Below, piece by piece: positions 6,963 to 13,554 of a stretch of 20,455 nucleotides of DNA. The notes beneath the pieces are model-generated. The model ran no database searches. It saw nothing but the letters and a program-made list of their open reading frames with translations, and was not told the DNA's origin. How positions within the stretch are numbered: position 1 is the first letter of the stretch; each line of letters starts with the position of its first letter. This DNA is from JAAYZK01 sp964535025 (GTDB lineage Bacteria > Planctomycetota > Phycisphaerae > SM23-33 > FEN-1343), in the NCBI GenBank assembly GCA_964535025.1, contig CAZHRW010000120.1, positions 1 through 20,455 of the forward strand, in the 5' to 3' direction. The translations under genes and the position numbers were made by a program.

Positions 6963-8590
6963 CGTATCCGCTTATTTGCATGACGGTTGCGTCGCTTCTC
7001 GCCGGTTGCGGCGAGTCCGCCACGACCCAGGCGGACGCCGAGCTTGCCGCGGCGATTGACACGGCCCAGCAGCAGTATCTGCGCGCCGTCGGTGCCATGG
7101 GCGTGCTGCCGGAGACGACCGACACCGATCCGCAGGGGGCCGTCGGCGAGAATCCCGAGGTGTTCGAGGCCCTCGCCGATGCCGAAAAGACGCTCACGGC
7201 CGCCCTGACCGCCAACGCCGACGCCGGTCGCGAGACCCGCGCCCGCGCCGGGCAGCTGCTGACCGACGTCCACATGGCGGCGGCCGATTACCATGACCTG
7301 CTCATGGGCCGCCGGTCCGCGGCGGTGGCGGCCGCCCAGGCCCGGGTCGCCGACGAGGCCGAGCGCGTGGAGCGCCTGGCGGCGCGGACCGAGGCGATGC
7401 GGACCTTCGTGGCCCTCAGCGACGGGCCCGATCCCGACAGCGCCCGGCCGAAGGCCGCCGAGTTGAAAGCCGGGACCGTCCAACGGCTGGCCGACCTCGA
7501 CGGACGGCTGGCGAGCCTCCGCGAGCAGGCGGTGCAGATCGACGGCCGGATCGACACCCTGCGGGCCCTGGCCCAAGAGAAGCAGACCGAGGCCGCGGCG
7601 CTGCGGCGGGAGCTCCCCGCCGCCACGGGCATGATGCGCCTGGAACTGGACGAGCGGGCCAGCGCCCTGGAGGCCGAGGTCGAGAAGGCCGAGGGCGAGA
7701 TCGCGATGGAGGAGGTCGACCGGGAGGAGATTGCCTCGGCGATCGACCAACTGCAGGTGCAGCGGCGGACGGCCGAAGACCTGGCGGCGTCGCTGGACGC
7801 TTGGATGAACGGCTTGGCGGACCGGCGGGCGGTCATCCGGGCATACGCGGCCGAGTTGCAGGATCGCTTGGCCGTCCAGGCGAAGGACCTGGCGACCGAG
7901 GCCGACGACCTGGCCGACCGGTTCGCCGCCCTGCTGGCCGAGGGCGAGGCGGTCCTGGCCGCCGCGGACAAGGCCGGCAGCGCCAACACGAGGGCGACCG
8001 CTTTGCTGCGCCAACTGCAGCAGGAGGCCCAGGCGGCCAAGCGGGAGCAGGCCGGCTCGCCGATGGCGCCCCTGCTGGAGTCGATGTCGTCGCAGGGACG
8101 GCTGGCGGCGGTGACGAGGCAGGCCGGCGACGTGGCCATGCTGAAGGCCTCCGTCCAGCACCACCTGGTGCAGGCCCACCTCGACCTGGTCCACCTCACC
8201 CGGCGCGTCGACGGGTTGTGCCGCCAGGCGGGTCTGTCCGCCCCCAAGCGGCTGATTGAGATCGCCGAGGCCGACGAGAAGATCAAAACGTTTGCCGAGC
8301 AGGCCGATCAGCACTACCAGGCGGCGGACAAGGCGTTCAACGACGTCGCCGAGCGGATGCTGACCGGGGCGCCCGTGAACACGAGGACGACCGAGTGGAT
8401 CTACCGGGGCGCCCAGGCGCGGGCGCTGTACGGCCGGTACCGACTGGCGGTGCTTCGTAACGACGCGGAGGCCGCGGGCAGTCACCGCCAGAGCGCCAGC
8501 GCCTTGGTGGAAACACTGCTCCAAGAGCACCGGGGCGATCCCGACTACGCCCCGATCGAGCAGATCGCCAGGAGCCTGGGGGTCGACTGA
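6950..8590 (+). CDS. Coiled-coil lipoprotein of unknown function
   Basis: This is a 546-residue lipoprotein. It starts at GTG 6950, with AGGAGG at 6936-6941, and overlaps the previous gene by 13 bp. The lipoprotein signal is residues 1-20: a basic tip, a hydrophobic core and the lipobox LLAGC with C20. From about 172 to 344 the sequence is a long heptad-like coiled coil rich in Ala, Glu, Leu and Arg (segments such as LADLDGRLASLREQAVQI and LEAEVEKAEGEIAMEEVD). The C-terminal part (about 430-546) contains two or more helix pairs of TPR character. The protein has no enzymatic motif. It should be anchored to a membrane on the outer face of the cytoplasmic membrane or in the outer membrane, as a structural or partner-binding element. 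Upstream in-frame sequence back to 6116 lies antisense-like inside other genes and is not part of it. Confidence 0.85.
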   Translation: MHKVAYPLICMTVASLLAGCGESATTQADAELAAAIDTAQQQYLRAVGAMGVLPETTDTDPQGAVGENPEVFEALADAEKTLTAALTANADAGRETRARAGQLLTDVHMAAADYHDLLMGRRSAAVAAAQARVADEAERVERLAARTEAMRTFVALSDGPDPDSARPKAAELKAGTVQRLADLDGRLASLREQAVQIDGRIDTLRALAQEKQTEAAALRRELPAATGMMRLELDERASALEAEVEKAEGEIAMEEVDREEIASAIDQLQVQRRTAEDLAASLDAWMNGLADRRAVIRAYAAELQDRLAVQAKDLATEADDLADRFAALLAEGEAVLAAADKAGSANTRATALLRQLQQEAQAAKREQAGSPMAPLLESMSSQGRLAAVTRQAGDVAMLKASVQHHLVQAHLDLVHLTRRVDGLCRQAGLSAPKRLIEIAEADEKIKTFAEQADQHYQAADKAFNDVAERMLTGAPVNTRTTEWIYRGAQARALYGRYRLAVLRNDAEAAGSHRQSASALVETLLQEHRGDPDYAPIEQIARSLGVD

Positions 8591-8601
8591 GACGTTTTTT
8601 C

Positions 8602-8612
8602 TCGCTTGCAAA
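8602..8612. repeat. 11-bp direct repeat, copy 1 of 2 (TCGCTTGCAAA)
   Basis: An identical copy lies at 8791-8801, 189 bp away. In both, the TTGCAA part falls where a -35 box would lie for the leader promoters of the sigma-factor gene. An exact 11-bp match within 300 bp is unlikely by chance. Confidence 0.6.
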
Positions 8613-8633
8613 CCGCCGGGGGGTTGGTATATA
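8606..8633 (+). promoter_or_regulatory. Probable promoter P1 of the sigma-factor gene
   Basis: TTGCAA (8606-8611) and TATATA (8628-8633) with a 16-bp spacer form a plausible promoter. The run TTTTTT at 8595-8600 just upstream could serve as an AT-rich UP-like element. Transcription from here would give a leader of about 245 nt before ATG 8886. Confidence 0.55.
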
Positions 8634-8674
8634 GGGGGGTGGTTTGAGACGCGCGCACGTTACGCGTTGTGACG

Positions 8675-8700
8675 GTGCGTTCGCACTTATGGCTTGCCAT
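8675..8700. repeat. Two adjacent 12-bp inverted repeats in the sigma-factor leader
   Basis: GTGCG-TT-CGCAC (8675-8686) and ATGGC-TT-GCCAT (8689-8700) have the same form: 5-bp perfect arms around TT, with centres 14 bp apart. They could be protein-binding sites. They lie downstream of P1, where a bound protein could block transcription. Confidence 0.5.
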
Positions 8701-8790
8701 GTCTGGGGGCATTGCCGAACGCGGGGATTTCATAAGCCGGGTGCTCATCAACGCCTTTCGTCGCTGATCTGGCATCGGGCGGTATAGGAT

Positions 8791-8801
8791 TCGCTTGCAA
8801 A
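8791..8801. repeat. 11-bp direct repeat, copy 2 of 2 (TCGCTTGCAAA)
   Basis: The first copy is at 8602-8612. Here TTGCAA (8795-8800) is followed by a 9-bp gap to TATTAT (8810-8815), or a 17-bp gap to AATGAT (8818-8823). Confidence 0.6.
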
Positions 8802-8823
8802 GACACCTGTATTATGGAATGAT
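8795..8823 (+). promoter_or_regulatory. Possible second promoter P2 of the sigma-factor gene
   Basis: TTGCAA (8795-8800) with AATGAT (8818-8823) at 17 bp is a weak promoter match. Alternatively, TATTAT (8810-8815), which matches TATAAT at five of six positions, could be the -10 box without a good -35. With TATTAT, the transcript would begin at about 8822, at the foot of the leader hairpin. Confidence 0.35.
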
Positions 8824-8855
8824 GGGATGGCGCGGATGAACCGCGCCGTCCCGTC
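8821..8855 (+). promoter_or_regulatory. Strong leader hairpin before the sigma-factor gene
   Basis: The arms 8821-8835 and 8841-8855 pair over 15 bp, 13 of them Watson-Crick and two G-U (T8823-G8853 and T8828-G8848). The loop is ATGAA (8836-8840). The stem ends 30 bp before ATG 8886. No T-run follows, so it is not an intrinsic terminator. It may control translation, stabilise the mRNA or bind a protein. Confidence 0.7.
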
Positions 8856-8885
8856 GAGCGTAGGCACAACGGACGGGGGTGACCA

Positions 8886-10553
8886 ATGCGTACCTATCAG
8901 TATCGGGTCATGGGCGAGTTGAGCCGGCAGTTGGCACGAGGTCTGCTGCGGCTGCGGATGGGGTATATTGACGCGGCCGAGGACCTCATCGCCCTGATCC
9001 AGCCGGAGGAGGACTATCCCTACGAGTTCGTCGTCTTCCGGATCACCGGCTACAAGCCCCGCGGCGGACAGGCCGAGGAGACCCTCGCCGGCAAGGCCCT
9101 TCGCCGGGACCTCCAGACGCTGATCCTCGACCTGTGCGACAGCTTCGATTACGGCGTCGGCCTGTCGACCCAGCGGGTCTACGATACCGAAACGCTCGCG
9201 GACCACTTCTCGGTGTCCACCAAGACGATCCAGCGGTGGCGCAAGCAGGGCCTGGTCGCCCGGCGGATGATCTTCCCCAACGGCAAGCGGCGGGTGGCCT
9301 TCCTGGAAGGCAGCGTGGAACGTTTCCGGTCGACCCGCCCGGCGCAGATCGAGCGGTCGGGCCGCTTCACCCAGTTGACGCCCGCCGAGCGCGACGACGT
9401 CGTCCGGCGCGCCAAGCGGATGGCCGCCCGCTGCGATTGCTGCCTCAACGACGTCGCCAAGCGGATCGCCCGCAAGACCGGGCGGGCCCTCGAGACGATC
9501 CGCTACACGATCCGCAACCACGACAAGATGAACCCCGGCGACGCGATCTTCCCCAAGCTCACCGATCCGCTCGACGAGGTGACCAAGAACGTCCTGTACC
9601 GCAGCTTCCTGCGGGGCGTCCCCGTGGCCGAACTGGCCCGGCGGCACAAGCGGACGCGGTCGAGCATCTACCGCGTGATCAACGAGATGCGGGCGCGCCA
9701 CCTGCTGAACCTCGAGATCGACTACCTCTACAACGAGGAGTTCGACGCGCCCAACGCCGACCCGGTGATCCTGGCGCCTGTGCCGCCGTCGCAGAAGAAG
9801 ACGCGGCCGGCCAAGCCCCCCAAGGACCTGCCGGCCTACCTGGCCAGCCTCTACAAGGTGCCCCTGCTCGAACCGGCCCAGGAACGCCACCTGTTCCGCA
9901 AGTACAACTACGTTAAGTACAAGGCCGACACCCTCCGCAAGAGGCTCGACCTCAACCACGTCCGCATGGCCGACGTCGCGCGGATCGAGGCGCTGATGGT
10001 CCAGGCCAACGCGACCAAGAACCAGATCATCCGCGCCAACCTGCGGCTGGTCGTCTCCATCGCCCGTAAGCACCTGGCCAGCGGCGCGCAGAACCTCTTC
10101 GAGCTGATCAGCGACGGGAACCTCTCGCTGATGCGGGCCGTCGAGAAGTTCGACTACTCCCGCGGCTATAAGTTCTCCACGTACGGCAGTTGGGCGATCA
10201 TGAAGAACTTCGCCCGGTCGGTGCCCCGCGAACGCTATCGCATGGGCCGCTTCATGACCGGCCAGGAGGAGGCCCTCGAGATCGCCGCCGGGCTGGCCAC
10301 CTACGACCCCAACGAGGCGTCCCTGCCGGAGATCCGCGAGAGCCTCGACGCCGTCCTGGCCCAACTGTCGCCCCGCGAGCGGGCGATCCTGATCGGCCAT
10401 TACGGCCTGTCGGACATGGGCGACTCGGCCACCCTGGAGGAACTGGGGCGGCGGCTGGGCATCTCCAAGGAGCGCGTCCGGCAGATCGAGATCCACGCCC
10501 TCAAGAAACTCCGCGCCATGCTCAGCCCCGACCGGGCGCTGCTGATGCGCTGA
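8886..10553 (+). CDS. Sigma-70-family sigma factor with several N-terminal helix-turn-helix motifs (planctomycete type)
   Basis: This 555-residue protein directs RNA polymerase to promoters. Residues 1-95 are a conserved-looking region of unknown role. Helix-turn-helix motifs follow at about 98-125 (TLADHFSVSTKTIQRWRKQG), 164-215 and 239-270 (VAELARRHKRTRSSIYRVIN). After a Pro/Lys-rich linker come the sigma regions: 1.2 at about 315-345 (DLPAYLASLYKVPLLEPAQE), region 2 at about 385-455 (NLRLVVSIARKHL, then GNLSLMRAVEKFDYSRGYKF), and region 4 at 494-547 with the HTH LGISKERVRQIE. Between regions 2 and 4 only about 45 residues remain, so region 3 is largely missing. Region 4 keeps the -35-reading residues (E529, R532, Q533). 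In region 2.4, residues matching E. coli Q437 and T440 are K440 and A443. The ribosome site GGGGGTGA is close to ATG 8886. The protease-like gene follows at 22 bp. Family is certain; which genes it controls is unknown. Confidence 0.93.
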   Translation: MRTYQYRVMGELSRQLARGLLRLRMGYIDAAEDLIALIQPEEDYPYEFVVFRITGYKPRGGQAEETLAGKALRRDLQTLILDLCDSFDYGVGLSTQRVYDTETLADHFSVSTKTIQRWRKQGLVARRMIFPNGKRRVAFLEGSVERFRSTRPAQIERSGRFTQLTPAERDDVVRRAKRMAARCDCCLNDVAKRIARKTGRALETIRYTIRNHDKMNPGDAIFPKLTDPLDEVTKNVLYRSFLRGVPVAELARRHKRTRSSIYRVINEMRARHLLNLEIDYLYNEEFDAPNADPVILAPVPPSQKKTRPAKPPKDLPAYLASLYKVPLLEPAQERHLFRKYNYVKYKADTLRKRLDLNHVRMADVARIEALMVQANATKNQIIRANLRLVVSIARKHLASGAQNLFELISDGNLSLMRAVEKFDYSRGYKFSTYGSWAIMKNFARSVPRERYRMGRFMTGQEEALEIAAGLATYDPNEASLPEIRESLDAVLAQLSPRERAILIGHYGLSDMGDSATLEELGRRLGISKERVRQIEIHALKKLRAMLSPDRALLMR

Positions 10554-10575
10554 GCCGGGCGACCACAAGCATGCG

Positions 10576-11535
10576 ATGAGCGAAACACGCCGTCCCATCC
10601 TGAGACATCCTCTATGGTGGGGCGGCTTGTGCGTGACGGGCGTGGTGGTCGGCTGGTTGATCGGCGCCGGCGGCCGGCCGGCGGCACGGCGGCGGGCGAC
10701 GGAGCCGTCCTCCGCGCCGGCGACGGCGAGCCGTCCGGCGACCGGGCTGCACCCGGCCGAGGCGATGCGGCGGGAGGCCCAGCGCATCGCCGCGTCGCTG
10801 CGCGAACGGCTCGACCCCTCGGCCGCCGTGATCGTGGACGGGCCGTTCGTCGTCGCCGGCGACCTGCCCGAGGCCGAGCTGCGGCGGTACCTTGCCACGG
10901 CCGTCCGACGCCCGGCCGAGGCAATGTGGGGCTCCCTGTTCGAACGCCGTCCGACGCGGGTGATCACGATCGTGCTGCTGGCCGACCGCGACAGCTATCT
11001 CGCCGGGGCCAGACGGCTGTTCGGCGACGAAACCGTGCCCTACTACGGCTACTACCGCCGGCGGGAGCGGGCGGCCGTGGTGAACATCGCCACGGGGACC
11101 GGCACCCTCGTCCACGAGCTGACCCACGCCCTGATGGCCTTCGACTACCCCGACGCCGCCGACTGGCTCGCCGAGGGCATCGCCGGCCTGCACGAGCAGT
11201 GCCGCGTCACCGACGAGGGGATCCTCGGCCTGCCCAACTGGCGCCTCGACGGCCTCCAGGCCGCCATCACCGACGGCTCCCTGCGGCCCCTGGCCGCCCT
11301 GCTGGCCGACGAGGACTTCTACGGCCCCCTGCGCGGCATCAACTGCGCGCAGGCCCGCTACTTCTGCCTCTACCTCCAACACCGCGGCCTGCTCGCCGGC
11401 GTCTACCGCGCCTGCCGCGACACCCCCGCCACCCGGCCGGCCGGCCTGATCGAACACCTCACCGGCGAGCCCCTCGAGACCACCGACCAGCTCTTCAGGG
11501 ACTGGGTCATGACGCTGGCGTGGCCGGAGCCGTGA
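10576..11535 (+). CDS. Membrane-anchored HExxH zinc metalloprotease-like protein
   Basis: This is a 319-residue protein with one N-terminal membrane helix at about residues 12-31 (PLWWGGLCVTGVVVGWLIG), so the rest should face the periplasm. After a low-complexity linker (about 32-60), the catalytic segment is LVHELTHALM with H180-E181-x-x-H184. The segment DWLAEGIAGLHEQ follows, where E200 is the likely third zinc ligand. This HExxH plus W-x-x-EG arrangement is that of gluzincins, as in the Peptidase_MA-like and DUF1570-type proteins; substrate is unknown. Preceding residues 75-150 contain a beta-rich region (VIVDGPFVVAGDLPEAELRR). It starts at ATG 10576, overlapping no gene, 22 bp after the sigma-factor stop, and is probably cotranscribed with it. 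It could in principle act on envelope proteins; any link to sigma control is inference. It ends 9 bp before the convergent deacetylase gene. Confidence 0.8.
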   Translation: MSETRRPILRHPLWWGGLCVTGVVVGWLIGAGGRPAARRRATEPSSAPATASRPATGLHPAEAMRREAQRIAASLRERLDPSAAVIVDGPFVVAGDLPEAELRRYLATAVRRPAEAMWGSLFERRPTRVITIVLLADRDSYLAGARRLFGDETVPYYGYYRRRERAAVVNIATGTGTLVHELTHALMAFDYPDAADWLAEGIAGLHEQCRVTDEGILGLPNWRLDGLQAAITDGSLRPLAALLADEDFYGPLRGINCAQARYFCLYLQHRGLLAGVYRACRDTPATRPAGLIEHLTGEPLETTDQLFRDWVMTLAWPEP

Positions 11536-11536
11536 C

Positions 11537-11544
11537 GGACGTCC
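11537..11544. repeat. Palindrome filling the gap between convergent genes
   Basis: GGACGTCC is a perfect 8-bp palindrome occupying eight of the nine bases between the + strand stop (11533-11535) and the - strand stop (11545-11547). It is too short and lacks T-runs to be called a terminator. Confidence 0.4.
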
Positions 11545-12381
11545 TCACAGCCCGCCGAACAGCCGGTCGCGTTTTTCGTCGTCCAGCGGGCCGCCGTATT
11601 CGCAGATCTCGAAGGCTTCGGCGTACTTGATGCTGTCGGCGCGCTGCGGCCCGTAGCGCCGCGTCAACCTGGTGCGGAGCCGCTCGGCCAGGTCGGCGTC
11701 GAAGCGGCCGCGACGACCGGCGAGCCACGCGCGCCGTTCGGCGTCGCCGGCGGGGACCTCGTCGGCGATACCCTGGTTGAAGGGGATCCACTCGTACATC
11801 TGGCTGGTGTGGGCGTGCAGGGCGTCGAGCTTCGTGTCCATCACGGCGGTGACGTCGATCACCAGGTCGGCCTGGAACGGACAGGGCTTCTCGAACCGGT
11901 CGGCCATGTAGGCGATCACGGGATTGTAGTCGAGGGCGGGCGTCTCGGGGCAGTTGTTCGGCACGGTGACGAGGTAGGCCGAGTCCTGCACCAGCAGCGA
12001 GGTGTTGCGGTGGTCGGGGTGGTAGTCCCACGGGCGGTGGGTGATGATCAGGTCCGGGCGGAAGCGGCGGATCATCCGGATGAACATCCCGCGATACTCC
12101 AGGGAGGGCACGATCCGCCCGTTGCCGATGGGGAGGATTTCGCTTTCGACGCCGAGGATCTCCGCCGCCCGCGCCGCCTCGGCCGCCCGTCGGCGGACCA
12201 GTTCGATCCCGCCGATGCGGTGGTGGCCGGTTCCCCCGTCGGTCGCGCTGACGAAGCGGACCCGGTGGCCCGCCCGCGCCCACAGGCACGCCGTGCCGCC
12301 GACCCGCACCTCGCAGTCGTCGGGGTGCGCCCCGATCACCAGGATCCTCGCCGCGTTGCCCGTCGTTTCGCCGTCGTTCAT
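11545..12381 (-). CDS. PIG-L/LmbE-family deacetylase
   Basis: This is a 278-residue protein of the PIG-L/LmbE family, zinc enzymes that remove acetyl groups from N-acetylglucosamine-containing or related substrates. The first zinc motif is ILVIGAHPDDCEV with H19, D21 (general base) and D22. The third ligand motif is HRPWDYHPDHRNTS with H124. The later motif LDALHAHTSQM (about 186-195) is also typical. The usual motif is AHPDDE; here the residue after DD is Cys, a known variation of a non-ligand position. No signal peptide is seen, so it acts in the cytoplasm. It is last on the - strand after the peptide ABC operon, 78 bp downstream of oppF, with its own promoter. The ribosome site GGGTGA lies before ATG 12381. 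The substrate cannot be told from sequence: sugar-lipid, thiol or antibiotic precursors are all possible. Confidence 0.92.
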   Translation of the reverse strand: MNDGETTGNAARILVIGAHPDDCEVRVGGTACLWARAGHRVRFVSATDGGTGHHRIGGIELVRRRAAEAARAAEILGVESEILPIGNGRIVPSLEYRGMFIRMIRRFRPDLIITHRPWDYHPDHRNTSLLVQDSAYLVTVPNNCPETPALDYNPVIAYMADRFEKPCPFQADLVIDVTAVMDTKLDALHAHTSQMYEWIPFNQGIADEVPAGDAERRAWLAGRRGRFDADLAERLRTRLTRRYGPQRADSIKYAEAFEICEYGGPLDDEKRDRLFGGL

Positions 12382-12416
12382 GGATCACCCTTTCCGCCGC
12401 TGGCAGGGGCCGGGCC

Positions 12417-12432
12417 CAGCGTGCCGACGCTG
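12417..12432 (-). other. Hairpin at the start of the deacetylase transcript
   Basis: On the - strand, CAGCG-TCGGCA-CGCTG forms a 5-bp stem with a 6-nt loop. The predicted transcription start (near 12429) lies at its 5' foot. Confidence 0.35.
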
Positions 12433-12435
12433 TCG

Positions 12436-12463
12436 AGTGTAGCGGCCGGCGGAGGCTTGTCAA
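12436..12463 (-). promoter_or_regulatory. Sigma-70-type promoter of the deacetylase gene
   Basis: On the - strand, TTGACA (12458-12463) is a perfect -35 box and TACACT (12436-12441) is a good -10 box, 16 bp apart. The oppF stop codon TGA (12460-12462) is inside the -35 box. Transcription should start near 12429, giving a leader of about 48 nt. Confidence 0.8.
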
Positions 12464-13554
12464 CGATCGGCGGGCGTCCGCGCGGCGGCCTGCTTGAGCA
12501 GGCAGGCGTGGCGGTGGGCGGGATCGTCGGCCAGCGGCTGGAGGGTGGGGCGCTGTTCGGTGCAGCGGCGCATGATCCGCACGGGCGTGCCGTCCGAGTC
12601 GATCGTGACGGTGTCGGCGGCGTCGGCCTCGGCGGCACAGCGGCGGGTATAGGGGCAGCGGGGGTGGAACGGGCAGCCGGCCGGGGGGTTGACCGGGCTG
12701 GGGACCTCGCCTTCCAGCGGGATGCGGCGGGTCGTCGCTCCCGGCTCGGGCTCGGGGACGGCCGAGAGCAGCGCCTCGGTATAGGGGTGCGTCGGCGCGC
12801 GGTACAGCGCGTCGCGCGAGGCGAGCTCGACGATGCGGCCGAGATACATCACCGCGACGTCGTCGGCGAAGTGCTCGACCACCGCGAGATTGTGCGCGAT
12901 GAACAGGTACGACAGGCCCATCTCGCGCTGGATGTCGTTGAGCAGGTTGAGCACCTGGCCCTGGATGCTCACGTCCAACGCGCTGACCGGCTCGTCGCAG
13001 ACGATGAAGTCCGGCTCGACGCTCAGCGCGCGGGCGATTCCGATCCGCTGGCGCTGCCCGCCGGAGAACTCGTGCGGGTAGCGGTCGACGTAGTCCGGCG
13101 ACAGGCCCACCCGCTCCAGCAGCGACGCGACGCGGCCCCGACGCTCGCCGCGGCCCGCCAGGTGATGCACGGCCATCGGCTCGGCGATGATCCGCCCGAC
13201 GGTCATGCGGGGGTTGAGGCTGCCGAAGGGGTCCTGGAAGATGATCTGCATCCGCCGCCGCAGCCGTCGCAGCTGGCCGGGGGCCAGAGCCAGCACGTCG
13301 CGGCCGTCGAAGCTGACGCGGCCGGCGGTGGCGTCGACCAGCCGCAGGATCGTCCGGCCGACCGTCGTCTTGCCCGAGCCGCTCTCGCCGACCAGCCCCA
13401 GCGTCCGCCCGCGGCCGATCGAAAAGGACACGCCGTCGACGGCCTTGACGTGCCCGTGCACGCGGGAGAAGACCCCCCGGCGGATCGGGAACCACGTCAC
13501 GAGGTCCTCGACGCTCAGCAGCGGTTCGGATGTCGCCGGGGCGCTATCGATCAT
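12460..13554 (-). CDS. oppF: Peptide ABC importer ATP-binding protein, OppF/DppF type
   Basis: This 364-residue ATPase powers peptide uptake together with OppD. All nucleotide-binding motifs are intact: Walker A GESGSGKT (56-63), Q-loop Q107, signature FSGGQRQRIGIARAL (163-177), Walker B FIVCDE (183-188) and the switch His in FIAHN (H221). The C-terminal part carries the oligopeptide-transporter extension with CPFHPRCPYTRRC (294-306), whose cysteines may bind an iron-sulfur cluster or metal in this family. Its start ATG 13554 lies within the end of oppD, with an 11-bp overlap. The order D then F and the motif set fit OppF/DppF, but the peptide or nickel specificity cannot be read from it. The gene ends in the -35 box of the next promoter. 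Confidence 0.95.
   Translation of the reverse strand: MIDSAPATSEPLLSVEDLVTWFPIRRGVFSRVHGHVKAVDGVSFSIGRGRTLGLVGESGSGKTTVGRTILRLVDATAGRVSFDGRDVLALAPGQLRRLRRRMQIIFQDPFGSLNPRMTVGRIIAEPMAVHHLAGRGERRGRVASLLERVGLSPDYVDRYPHEFSGGQRQRIGIARALSVEPDFIVCDEPVSALDVSIQGQVLNLLNDIQREMGLSYLFIAHNLAVVEHFADDVAVMYLGRIVELASRDALYRAPTHPYTEALLSAVPEPEPGATTRRIPLEGEVPSPVNPPAGCPFHPRCPYTRRCAAEADAADTVTIDSDGTPVRIMRRCTEQRPTLQPLADDPAHRHACLLKQAAARTPADR

Noticed and set aside
8591..8600. Terminator at the T6 run after the lipoprotein stop
   Set aside because: There is no adjacent GC stem; the nearest (CCAGG/CCTGG) has too short a loop and is about 20 bp away. The run may be an upstream promoter element instead.
8748..10967. 739-residue open frame on the - strand over the sigma-factor gene
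   Set aside because: It is the shadow of the sigma-factor gene; no motifs and no ribosome site were seen.
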